Of a DNA stretch of 64,000 nucleotides, positions 46,701 through 57,111 are shown piece after piece; position 1 is the first letter of the stretch; every line of letters begins with the position of its first letter. The stretch is taken from the NCBI GenBank assembly GCA_963930645.1, contig OZ005662.1, forward strand, positions 103,276,436 to 103,340,435, read 5' to 3'. The position numbers and the translations under genes are program-made. The stretch comes from Salticus scenicus (taxonomy: Eukaryota; Arthropoda; Arachnida; Araneae; Salticidae). A model generated the notes under the pieces. It had not been told where the DNA came from, made no database searches, and saw only the letters and a program-made list of their open reading frames with translations.

Positions 46701-47094
46701 TGGCATTTTCAGTTTTCTGCGCAAAATGAAACACCCAATTTACCTGTTGGACTGTCAACGTAAAAAAATTCTGATTTACCAGAGTTACCTATTTCTAACT
46801 ATATTTAATCCTATGCTCATCTTAAAATGAATAAACTGATATGTAGGAATGATATGCAGTCGCTAAATCGCAGGCGCTTCTTTGAAAATGACGACCGGAT
46901 TTTTTGAACAGCAAAAAACAGTACAAAAACATATTAAATTTTGTTTAATTACATCTATTTGTTTACATCTATTTGTTTAATCATACATATTTGTTTAATT
47001 ACATTTGTTGTTTACACCTTATATTTGTTTAATTTCTAATATGTATCTATAATTCTTCTGATAGCAGAAGCAAAGAATGAGAACGAAGATTAGT
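43756..47094. other. AT-rich stretch without recognisable gene
   Basis: It contains a T-run/GT/poly-G low-complexity block at about 45060-45100, TTTTATT-type repeats near 45840-45890 and 46160-46180, and an ATT microsatellite near 46470-46495. The frames at 45007-45321 read through the GT/G tract and are artefacts. The 68-residue frame at 46624-46830 has no recognised motif. Confidence 0.5.
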
Positions 47095-47664
47095 TAGTCA
47101 AACAATTCCCCAAAGAGACATACACACGCCAAACAAAGCAACACGATTTCCCAAATTGATTCAACTATCAAGTTCAACAATAGCCCCGACGCCAACCCAC
47201 TGTACAACAATAACTGTTGAAAATTGAAATGGGACCGTGCAATCAGATTCTGAAGAAAAGAAGGTTGACTCTAGGAAAATATTTCAAGGTGAAAAATGAG
47301 AACCCTGTAATGAAAAATAATGGCCCATTAAGTGCACTAGAAAATAAGAAACAGACACAAGATCACCGAAACCACAAAGACCAATAAGAATGAACAATTT
47401 CTCTATGTAGGAGAAGCTCAGAAAGGTGAAAAAAATCATCAGGGGACGAAATACACATATTTAAAGAAACCAAATTTAATTTTTAACATCCCGCAAAACA
47501 AACGATACAACAAACCAACTCAAGCAAATCCCAACAGAAAAACTCAAATTAAATCGAAGTCCAGGAGAGAAAAAAAGACAACCCAAGAATGGAAGGAAGA
47601 GGCAAGCGGCGAGACTTGTGAAATATATAACATAAACTACTTTAGTGTCGCTTTTAAAATCTAA
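47095..47664 (+). pseudogene. Decayed coding-like segment, origin unknown
   Basis: The strand is A/C-rich and T-poor, unlike its surroundings, as coding sequence often is. From 47341 a frame without ATG stays open to TAA 47662-47664 (107 codons). It includes TKTNKNEQFLYVGEAQKGEK and FNIPQNKRYNKPTQANPNRK and has a Lys/Glu-rich end. Upstream, other frames give NSPKRHTHAKQSNTISQIDS and NGPLSALENKKQTQDHR before stops. The hydrophilic, basic, Gln/Asn-rich character resembles retroelement ORF1/gag-like proteins, but I see no CCHC knuckle or other signature. A processed pseudogene of a host gene is also possible. Confidence 0.35.
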
Positions 47665-50100
47665 GATTTATATTGAAAAAGAATAAAAAATGGGCATATA
47701 TTTTGATTATAACTAGTGCATTGTTTTTCAAATTAAGTAATATATTTTTTTCTTTTTTACGCCCAAATAAATAAGAATTTGATGAATATATTCTTTTAAC
47801 ATAATGCTAAATACTTTTGCACATATTTTTTTTTTTTTTTTTTTAATTACCACCACCATTTCTAATGTTTTTTTTTTCTCAATATAGTAATAAAGATTCT
47901 GTCTAAAAGCTTTTTAATGATCCAGTAGAATTTTTAAAGTTGTAGCGTAAGTAATTGCGTTAGTTTAATGGAAAGTGGAGATTGCTTTTATTTAAAAAGT
48001 GGTAAAGCATTATAAAAGAAGGATAGAAAAAAGAAACATTCTTTAATGTTCTACAATAAAATTTAGTCAGACATTGTCTAAAAGTATAACTTAATTAGAT
48101 CTTACTTTTCTTCATTACATCTACAATTTAAAATGCTTTTAAATGGCATCAGTTGCTATTGTCACTTTCCATTAAGGTAAATGATAGTGGTCTGAAAATT
48201 TCATCTTAAAACATGTTTATTACTTAATTTTTGTGCGACATTATATTTTAAACAATACACATGTGGTTATTTAAATGGACTGAATCTGATATATAAATTT
48301 CTATGTTTATTATTCAAAAAAAAAAAAAAAAAAAAATCACACAAAACATTTATGCAGATAAAATGAATTTTAAATAGTTTTAGATTTCATTTGTAATGCA
48401 TCGTAAAGTAAAAATCTAGTCAATCCAATATTGAAGCTTTTTGTAATATCTGCGTTCTGTCAATGTATTGAGAAATATTATAATGTATTCAAGAATTAAT
48501 ATTAAAATCTAAATTTATATATCGGTTTCTCGATCTAAAAAATTTCCATAAGCTTATAAATGGATTTTTACAGAATAATTTAAAACCCTAAAATTAACTG
48601 GAGTTACCTAATATTTTTTCCCCTTCAATTTCTGAGTTTATCTTAAAAATTGAAAATTATAATGTAAATTACAATAACTTAAATCTACTATATTTATATA
48701 TTATTTATTTTCTGAGGCAAAAAATTCTATTTCTTAACATTTTTACTGCGATCTATTATTAATAAAAGAAAGTATTGGAATCGTAAATGCTTTCGATTTC
48801 TAGTTTTTGCCGTAATTATACGTTAAGAGATGTTTTGAACATAATTTGACCATTTTTAGAAAAGCATTTTATCTAGATATGTGTAAGAAAAACTTTCTGC
48901 CAACTTTATCTCCAGAACTAAGGTTTAGAATTTTGCATAATTCTTTTATTTAAATGAACTTTGAAACAAATTAGTGTTTGCCAACTTTTGATGCATACCG
49001 CTCAATACGTAACGCTTTCGCCCAGTTATCATAGTTTTCAACCTTATAGCAAAAGCCAATATTTACTTTAAATGTACACAATGAGTACACAAATTAAATT
49101 AAGCAACCATTGGTGAATTTAAGATAAAACTTTTGTTTATTTAAAAGCATCGCGAACAACCGAGGTGTGTGTGTGCACGAGACGGGGTAATTTCTTCCTC
49201 CTCAGTGGTGCAATTTTTTAAAATTTATACTTTAAAGGTATTCACAAATACTTTTTAAAAGTGAAACCTGTAAATTCGATACTGTAAATTGTTTTATTAC
49301 TTAATGCATTCATATCAGTAGACTTAGACTATTTATTTTTACACCTTTTTATTTTATTTATTTATTTATTTTTTTACAAAACAAGCACGTTCATTCTTTT
49401 TGAAATGTTAAAAAATTTAAACAAATATGTAAAATAATGTGAAATAAAAAGTAAATGTTAAAACAAGTAAAAAAAAAAAAAAAGAAGTATAATAAATAAA
49501 CCATTTAGGTCTAGTGGTGTAGATATATTTAAGTAATGAATCAGTTTACTGTACTCTCTTAAATTGAAAGAATGAAAATAACTCAATTTGAGTGAATTTT
49601 AACTCATTTTCCTAGGAGAAACGCTTCCTCTTATCTTTTAAAACAGATAACACAAATAAGATAATAGATACTTTCCCTAATAGCACTTAAAAATCCTTTT
49701 TGAAAAAAAAAATGTTTTTTTCTGTTTTATTGTGTTGATTGATAAAATAATATGAAAATTAATCTAATAATGCTACCACCGTTAATCAAACTGTAAATGT
49801 TACAACGTATAGAATTATCGCAAGCGATTAATATTATTTTGTATCATAATATAAATCTATGCGTATTGATAGAAAACTTATTAGAAATTTGAACAAATTT
49901 ATTTTAAAAACTACATCTATTTATTATTTTTGTTTTGTTTAACGCAAGTCTCGAGTTAAAAACATAGCTAAATTCGAAGTATATTTTTTAATTAAAAATT
50001 TATGAATATGATTTTGAAAATTATTGATTAATTATAGCTCAAGTTTACAATATGGTGAAATTACTTGTAGCAGTTTCAGATGAGTTAAAGTATGTTAAAT
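47665..50100. other. AT-rich stretch without recognisable gene
   Basis: Homopolymers lie at 47827-47844 (T) and 48317-48336 (A). The 48765-48960 part is a TE relic (separate entry). Otherwise no frame or repeat partner was recognised. Confidence 0.5.
48765..48960 (-). mobile_element. DINE/HINE-like element subfamily B, 3' relic
   Basis: The plus strand reads AAAGAAAGTATTGGAATCGT, AATTATACGTTAAGAGATG, TTTGACCATTTTTAGAAAA and CCAACTTTATCTCCAGAACT. This matches the complement of the 3' ends of subfamily B copies near 54370 and 53470. The hairpin is lost. Confidence 0.6.
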
Positions 50101-51560
50101 AGTTTACAAATTATTAATACTATAGTGTAAACAGATTGTTAGAACAGTTTAAGGCTTCTCCCTGCTTCAAATTTCCTGTTGAAATGAAAATAGATTTACA
50201 GGCAAAGTGAAAATAAAAAAGAAGTCAACTTTAGCGACTTCGTGATGAATTTTGTGGCTTGGTGACCAATTTTGGTTAAAAATAGTTGCTTGGGTTACCA
50301 AAGTTTATAAGCTCTCCGATGCACTAGAGCATAGATCTCGCCATTGGTTTCAGAATAGAATTACCGCAAGCCCCATCGCCAAAAGCTATAAATACAAGCG
50401 AGATGATTTCAATGAGAGATTGTGTAGTTATTACGATTCAGTGGTTTTCAGACACCTATTCTGAGCGAATCCTTTTTGTATATTATGCTCTAAGATAATG
50501 ATCTTTGTGAGCTAGTGAAAATTTCTGCTCTGGATTATTTGATGTTATTTACTTTCATCCTGTGTAAAAAATGACTTTTCTTGGACTTTTCCAGAATATT
50601 TACATAGCAGAGGCTTTTGTCTTGAGGCTTACGAGTGAGGGCTTCATTGGACTCTTTCCGGAATATTCGAAGAACTAAAAGTACTGTGTGGCTGTTGTCG
50701 AAAATATTCGTTGTAAAGACAGCTTTGTTGTACAGATTCAAGACGTTACACCGAATAAGGTGTATTCAAAAATTATAACCTGTTGTTTCTTTACGAACTA
50801 TAGTTTACAAATTATCAATACTATAGTATAAACAGATTTTTAGAACATATTAGGTCTTCTCCCTGCTTCAAATTTCCTGTTAAAATGAAAGTAGTTTTAC
50901 AGGTAAAGTGAAAATAAAAAAGGCGGTTAATTCTTTTTCAGTGAAGCATGAAGGTAGAGGAGTCTCTAGCTTCATGCAGTGAAGTCAACCTTGGCGACTT
51001 CGTGACGAATTTTGTGGCTTGGCGACCAATTTTGTTTGAAAATAGTTGCTTAAGTTTATCAAAGTTTACAAGCTCTCCGCTGCACTGGAGCATATATGTC
51101 GCCATTTGTTTCAGAATAGAATTACCGCAGTCCCCATCGCAAAAAGCTATAAATACAAGTGAGATAATTTCTACGAGAGAGCGTGTAGTTATTACGATTC
51201 AGTGGTTTTCAAAGACCTATTCTGAGCGAATCATTTTTGGAAATTGTGCTGTAAGAGACAGAACTTTGTGAGCTGGTGAAAATTTCTGCTCTGGAGTATT
51301 TAATGTTATTTGCTTTATTCATGTGGATAAAATGACTTTTCTTGAACTGTTCCAGAATATTTGCCTAGTAGAGACTTTTGTCTTGTGCCTTACGAGTGAG
51401 GGCTTCCTTGGACTGTTTCCAAAATATTCGAAAAATTAAGTGTACTTTTGGGCTGTTGTCGAGAATATTCCTTGTAAAAACAGATTTGTGGTACAGATTC
51501 AAGAAGTTAGACCGAATAAGGTGTATTCATCGATTAGAACCTGCTGTTTCATTATGAACT
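50101..51560. repeat. Two-copy tandem duplication, ~700-bp period
   Basis: AGTTTACAAATTATTAATAC at 50101 recurs at 50802, and the copies align throughout, including TTCTCCCTGCTTCAAATTTC, TTGTGGCTTGG(T/C)GACCAATT, CTATAAATACAAG and CCGAATAAGGTGTATTCA. Copy 1 lacks about 60 bp present in copy 2 (about 50922-50982), and the gap is bounded by a short GAAGTCAAC repeat. Both copies have a TATA-box-like CTATAAATAC (50386 and 51147). The frames at 50252-50464 and 50948-51271 do not correspond between copies, so neither looks like a conserved protein. The end of copy 2 merges into a monomer like the 1-595 satellite. Confidence 0.82.
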
Positions 51561-51655
51561 ATTTTCTCATACAAGAAAGTCGACAAGTTTTTCATAACAT
51601 TACGTACGACTAATGTATAATATCAATAAATCTTTGGAAATACATGAAGATGACG

Positions 51656-51682
51656 TTTTTTTTTTTTTTTTTTTTTTTTTTT
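51656..51682. repeat. Poly-T run
   Basis: Homopolymer between the duplicated unit and the DINE/HINE-like element. Confidence 0.9.
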
Positions 51683-51950
51683 ACTGATCTGTAAACCTGG
51701 GACTACCAATTTAAACATAAATGTATTTTTTTTTTAATATCGTATAATTTCAATCAAAAAATTAGTATGTTGTGGCCACCACATGTCTTTCTTCTATATT
51801 TTCTACACAAATTCTCTTAGTAAAAATAATTTATTGAAATTATTATTTATAAAAAAATATTTTCCATGATAATGCAGACGATTTTCATATACGAGAAGTA
51901 GTATAACACTAAATATCCAAAAAAATGTCAATTTTGTTCTCAATACTTAT

Positions 51951-51954
<4 letters not shown>

Positions 51955-51999
<45 letters not shown>
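51955..51999. repeat. (AT)n microsatellite at the hAT-like insertion site
   Basis: AT dinucleotides continue beyond the insertion at 55139-55151, so the target was an AT repeat. Confidence 0.92.
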
Positions 52000-52002
<3 letters not shown>

Positions 52003-52182
52003 GGATGGACCGGATATGGATTTTACCGGATAACCGGATACGGATATCCGGCATTCCGGATATTTTTTTTACTTTGCCGGATCCGGATATCCGGCTGGAT
52101 ATACCATCGGATATCCGGCAGTCCCCTTCCCCAGTTCACATGAAATTTTCAGTTTTTTAAGAGCACACAATAATTAAACTAG

Positions 52183-53546
52183 TATATTGTGGCCACCACA
52201 AGACTTTCTTCTATATTTTCCTATAAAAATTTACTAAGGGCAAATAATTTATTAAAACTATTATTCATTAAAATTATCTAACATGAAGAATGCAAATGAT
52301 TTTCTTGGAGAAAACTAAAACCAAATATCCAAATAAGGACAGTTTTATTGCCTATTAATAAATCTTTAAAAATGCGTATTTGTAATGGTTATCTCATATC
52401 TCATACAAGTTTAGATATAGTCTTCCCGTTATCGAGGAAATTTTCAGTATAGAAGCGCCATCTATTGGTCTATAAGCATCCAACTTGAATCCGCGTAATG
52501 TCTCGTAATGTCCTTCTCACATATCAAGTTTTGTTTGATTATACGCCATAGAACCTGAGATATAGTCTTTTCTTAAATTGCAGAAATCTCTGTGTGGCAG
52601 TGGCAGCTGTTGAGCGGCTAACATTAAAAATTGATAGAAACTAATTTATGTGAAGATTCAACTTCAGATAAATTTTAATGCAATTCCGTGCATTAGTTCC
52701 TGAGATATAGCCTTCCCTTAAATTGTGGAAATCGCTTTTTTAGCAGCGTCACCTGTTGGCCGATAAGCATTATTTATTAAAATTACCCACCATGATAAAT
52801 GCAGGCGATTTTCATCTTACAGCAATCTAAAAAACTGCACTATAGCAGCGTAACCTATTGGTAGATATACATCCAAACTGAATCGGCATAATGTCTCATA
52901 ATGGTCTTCACACATATAAAGTTTTGTTTAATTATACTATACCCAATAAAACCTGAGATATAGCCTTTTCTTAAATTGCAGAAATCGCTGCGTGTGCATC
53001 ACCTGTTGAGCGGTTGACACCAAAAGTTGACAGATACTAATATATGTCAATGTACATCTACATATAAATTTATATTCAAATCTGTACAGTAATTCCTGAG
53101 ATATAGCCTTCCTTATATTGCAGTATAGCAGCGCCATCTGTTGGACGATAAGCATTTAACTTGAATCAGCTTAATGTATCATAATGACCTTCTTACATAT
53201 GAAGTTTTGTTTGAACATACGCAATAAAACCTGTGATATAGCCTCCCCTTAAATTGAGAAAATCACTGTATTGCAGCGCCACCTGTTGAGCAGTGACACC
53301 AAAAGTTGATAGGCCCTAATTTAGGTCAAGGTGCATCTATATACGAATTTATATACAATTCTGAGTAGTAGTTTCGGAGATAAAGTTGCCACAAAATTTT
53401 TGTCTCTCTCTCTCTCACACACACACATTTTCTAAAAATGATTTATGTTCTTAGACCTCCCAAAATGTATAAATCCTTCGAAAACCGGAAGTCGGAAATT
53501 TTTACGAATCCCATACTTTCTTCTATTGCATATAGAAGAAAGTAAA
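52183..53546 (+). mobile_element. DINE/HINE-like element subfamily B, inner copy with ~145-bp tandem units
   Basis: The 5' end has mini-hairpin GTGGCCACCAC (52189-52199) and subterminal repeat ACTTTCTTCTATAT (52203-52216). The 3' end has a perfect 12-bp hairpin, ACTTTCTTCTAT-TGCAT-ATAGAAGAAAGT (53515-53543), followed by AAAAAAG. Just before it are CT/CA microsatellites (53403-53429). The core is expanded by tandem units with a recurring GAGATATAGCCTT...GCGCCACCTGTTG module (separate entry). There is no coding frame; the minus frame at 52937-53155 lies in the tandem units. Confidence 0.75.
52420..53300. repeat. Tandem array of ~145-bp units with a GCGCCACCTGTTG motif
   Basis: The motif (variants of GCGCCACCTGTTG) starts at 52455, 52600, 52746, 52848, 52996, 53131 and 53276, spaced 145, 146, 102, 148, 135 and 145 bp. 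Each is preceded by GAGATATAGCCTTCCCTTAA or a variant. Units alternate between two follow-on sequences: one with GAGCGG then ACACCAAAAGTTGA, the other with GATAAGCATCCAACTTGAAT. That suggests a two-unit higher-order period of about 290 bp. Confidence 0.78.
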
Positions 53547-53600
53547 AAAGATATTTGCATTTCGTTTTTATACAACTGAATTCCATTCGCATACATAACT

Positions 53601-54424
53601 AGTATGATGTGGCCACCACATGAATTTCTTCTATGTAATTTTACACAACATTCATTGAACATAATTTTTTTATTAAATTATTAAAATATTTTTATTATAA
53701 ATGCAGAGGATTTTTATCTGAAAGAATGATATCATTACATGCCGAAAGAAATTAAATTTTTTTGCCAATATCAAAAGAAATAAGATTTTTTTTCTAATTT
53801 TTTTTCTTTAAAAGATAAAAAAATCTATAACTTTGTTTTAATTTATCACAGATCTATACTTAAACCATTTATTTTAAAGGTAATGACGAAGTCTTTCAAA
53901 ACAAAACACCCATATTGAAAATTTACTCCCCAAGGGGGGCGGGGGGGTTAACTCCCCTTCCAGAGGGTGAAGCTATGCTGCAACATGCACAATTTTTTTT
54001 TTATGTTAACTATTACTATTATAAATAATTCATATTAATTTTACAATCACACGTTTAAAATAACTCTCATTATGTTTATTTATACAAGATTTAGTCCGAT
54101 ACTGGCATGTTAAAAATTTAGAAAAAATGCGATCACAGCACCACCTATTGAGCAATTGTTCCACAAATCTAATCAGCACCAGTTTATGTCAGGGTTGAAC
54201 TAAATACCAAATTTGGTTAAATTTCGTTTATTGACTTGTGAGTTACAGCGTCCACAAAATTTGTGATACACACACACACAAACTGACAGACAGACAGACA
54301 TTTTCTAAAAACAGTCAAATCGTGTTCAGGACATCCCAAAACGTGTAAATCCATCGAAAATTGGAGTTCGAAAATTTTCACGAATCCAATACTTTTTCTA
54401 TATATACATACAGAATAAAGTAAA
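53601..54424 (+). mobile_element. DINE/HINE-like element subfamily B, second inner copy
   Basis: The mini-hairpin GTGGCCACCAC is at 53609-53619, with a diverged subterminal repeat ATTTCTTCTATGT. The GC-rich block CTCCCCAAGGGGGGCGGGG is near 53925. A single GCACCACCTATTGAGC motif is at 54138, and a CA/GACA microsatellite at about 54268-54300. The 3' hairpin has decayed to ACTTTTTCTATATATACATA and CAGAATAAAGT. The minus frame at 53432-53662 spans the junction of two copies and is not a gene. Confidence 0.68.
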
Positions 54425-54484
54425 ATTGTAAATTTATCATTGGGATAATAAAGCCATAACAGAGTTATTTTATTTTATTACGTT

Positions 54485-54609
54485 ATTCTCTATTCAATAG
54501 AAGAAAGTATTGGATTCGTAAAAATTTTCGACTTCCGTTTTCGATGGATTTATACGTTTTGAAAGGCCTAGAATACGATTTGATCATTTTTAGAAAATGT
54601 CTGTCCGCC

Positions 54610-54642
<33 letters not shown>

Positions 54643-54990
54643 AAAAACAAAAATTTTGTGGCAACTGTATCTCCGGAACTACTGCTTAAAATCACATATA
54701 AGTTTATATGCAGATGCAACTTGGCCTAATTTAGTGCCAATCAATATTTGGTGTCAACTGCTCAAAAGGTGGCACTGCTATACAACGATTTCCTCAATTT
54801 AAGGGGAGGCTATATATCTCAGGATCTATTTCTATAAGCAAACAAAACTAATATGTAAGAAGGCCATTGTAAGTCATTATGCTGGTGCAATTTGAATGCT
54901 TATCAGCTAACAGGTGGCGCTGCTATACAGCGATATCTGCAATTTAAAGGAAGGTTATACCTCAGGAACAATTCTCAGGAAAACAAGAAA
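54485..54990 (-). mobile_element. DINE/HINE-like element subfamily B, inverted 3' fragment
   Basis: It starts (plus strand) with ATTCAATAGAAGAAAGTATT, the complement of a 3' end, and runs through GGATTTATACGTTTTGAAAG, a GT/GA microsatellite (54611-54642) and two complementary motifs, AAAAGGTGGCACTGC (about 54764) and AACAGGTGGCGCTGC (about 54909), again about 146 bp apart. It is truncated before the 5' end. The frames at 54483-54802 are repeat artefacts. Confidence 0.7.
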
Positions 54991-55882
54991 AAAAGCGAAT
55001 ATTAAAAAACCGGATATCCGGCATATTAACCGGATATCCGGTGATTTTGATCCGAATATCCGATGATATTTCGGATATTGAAAAATCAGCCGGATATGCC
55101 GGATACCGGATATTTTCCGGATATCCGGTCCATCCCTAATATATATATATATTATTTTTTTGTTGTTGTTGTTTTGTTTTGTTAAAAAGGAAAAAAATCG
55201 GTAAATTTATTTTAAATTATCCTAGATCGATGGTTCAGCTATTCGTGTTAAAGGTATTGGTGTGCTCTTTTGAAAGATACCCATCGTGAAAATTTACTCG
55301 CCTCGAGGGGGGACTTCCTCCGGGGGGGGGGAGGGCGAGGCTCCTACATACACATTTTTTTTCTCCAGTTGGCCATCTCTATTACAAATAATTCTTTTAA
55401 ATTTCATAATGATTATTAAAAAATAATTCTCTTTATGCGCATTTATACAAAGTTTTCGCCTATACCACCATGTTAAAAATTTAGAAAAAGCGGGATGGCA
55501 ACGCAAGCTTTTATACAAATTTTTACCAAAAGTTGATATTCACTAATTTATGTCAAGGTGCAAATATACCAATTTGTAGGAAATTCTGTGCTGTAGTACA
55601 TCAGATAGAGTTGCCGCATAATTTGTCACACACACACACACAGACATTTTCTAAAAATGGTCAAATATTGTTATACAGCTCTCAAAACATGTAAATCCAT
55701 CAAAACCCCGAGGTCGAAAATGTTTACAAATCCAATCTTCTATTGAATATAGAAGAAAGTAATAATTAAATGTCAAATGTTTAATTTCATAAAAATAATG
55801 CATGAATAAAAAGTAAAATATAGAAAAGGACAAAAATTTTCTTACTCTCTCTCTCTCTGTCTCTCTCTCCACCTCCTATATA

Positions 55883-57111
55883 GGTCATTCTCACATAATG
55901 GTAAATTTTGTGTCCTTGGCTAAAAAACGTTACTTGAGCAAGTCAGCTATGAAAATTAAAAAATTTTTTCAACAATTCTTTTCACGCACTACACTGTGCA
56001 GTAATTTGAATACCAAAAAAAGTAAAATTTCAATATTTAAAAAAAATTTAAAGTTGTAAATGTCATTACCAAGGCTTGTCCCAAACTCCAAACTTTTTAT
56101 TTGAACCTTTATATTAAAGAATTGAAAAAAAAAATTAAACAAAGCTAACAATTTGCTAGGTATATTTCACTTTTCTACTTTTAATATCTTTGGAATTTTG
56201 GGCATGAAAAAAAAGAAATCTATTAATTATTCTTATTTAAAATTTGTCCCTAAGGGTAATTGTCATTACCAAGGTGTGTAAGTTTTTTTTCAGTACCTCA
56301 CTACTAGATGGTGCTGTCATAACTATCAACCTGTCAAAAGTAAAGTGTTTCATGCCCTTACAAGCAGACAAGTTTTTTTTTAGTTTAAGTAAATACAAAT
56401 TATTTCATTTTGCTGTTTTTGTTCTAAAATTAGTGTACTTATTGTGTGCCATTACAAAGTCCATTATTACTGAAATACGCAATTAATAAATTTAAATTTA
56501 CTGAATGATTTAAAAAGATCTTTGGTACCACATACAGAATGAATATTGCATTAGCTTTTAATTGCTATAATTTAGCCATAAATAGGCTTAACATTAAAAA
56601 AGTCATTACCAAGGTGGTCATTACCAAGATGTTCTGAAAACATGGTAATGATATCTAGGAACATGGTAATGATGTCTAGGAACATGGTAATGACTGCTGG
56701 GCAGTAAAGTGTAAATCACTTTATGTCGCCTGTTAAAACAGACAGCTATAGGATTCGTATAGTGAAATTTATTCCAAAAAATCTCACTACTATATATCAT
56801 ATCGTCTAGATATTTTAATTTTTCTGTTACAAATTAGAATGATAAATACCGCTATCCATATATAAATGTGTAATTATTTCGCCATTGGTCATTTCTGTGG
56901 TTCTGTCCGTCATTACCATGTTCACAAATGTCATTACCATGTTGCAATGGAAATTAAAAAATTAATTAATCTGTAATTAAAGCAAACGATCTCTGCTGGT
57001 AATTTTTTTCTCTATAGCAGACATGGATAATTGCATTAATGAAAAAAAATCAGGAATTAAAACAATTTTTTTTTTTCTGAAACCAATATTTACCATTATC
57101 TGAGAATGACC
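55883..57111. mobile_element. Non-autonomous DNA element with iterated GTCATTACC motifs
   Basis: The termini are GGTCATTCTCACATAATGGT (55883) and, inverted from 57111, GGTCATTCTCAGATAATGGT, followed by AAAT on both sides. Inside, GTCATTACCAAGG or GTCATTACCATGTT occurs on the plus strand near 56063, 56263, 56601, 56618, 56910 and 56929, and its complement ACATGGTAATGAT/C near 56641, 56662 and 56683. The last three are spaced 21 bp apart with TCTAGGA linkers. The plus frame at 56244-56486 (80 codons) lies inside but shows no motif. The target is TA-rich; the exact TSD is unclear. Confidence 0.75.

Larger units (their letters stand above)
52000..55138. mobile_element. hAT-like element with CCGGATATCC subterminal motifs, carrying nested repeats
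   Basis: The ends are TAGGGATGGACCGGATAT (52000) and its inverted complement ending at 55138. The flanks are ATATATAT on each side, consistent with an 8-bp TSD but uninformative in an AT tract. Both subterminal regions (52009-52122 and about 55005-55130) are packed with GGATATCCGG and CCGGATA motifs, about seven on the left and nine on the right, many overlapping as palindromes. There is no transposase frame. The interior is filled by subfamily B DINE/HINE-like sequence: two plus copies (52183-53546 and 53601-54424) and one minus fragment (54485-54990). hAT assignment is inference from terminus style and TSD length. Confidence 0.75.
51765..55766 (+). mobile_element. DINE/HINE-like element subfamily B, outer copy, split by a hAT-like insertion
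   Basis: The 5' part (51765-51954) has the mini-hairpin GTGGCCACCAC (51772-51782), the subterminal repeat CTTTCTTCTATAT (51787-51799) and a core like 21195-21330. The 3' part (about 55165-55766) continues with the core at AAAATCGGTAAATTTATTTT, the CCTCGAGGGGGGACTTCCTC block (55292), a CA microsatellite (about 55627-55643) and the 3' hairpin CTTCTAT-TG-AATATAGAAG (55736-55756) plus AAAGTAA. The insertion at 52000-55138, with a TA tract, lies between. Without it the element is about 0.85 kb. Confidence 0.72.

Noticed and set aside
46624..46830. 68-codon plus frame with a fairly balanced composition
   Set aside because: No recognised motif, no neighbouring exon-like signal and no second copy; cannot be supported as a gene.
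50101..51560. Pair of retrotransposon LTRs
   Set aside because: A TATA-like box is present in both copies, but there are no TG...CA borders, primer-binding site or coding interior; kept as a tandem duplication.
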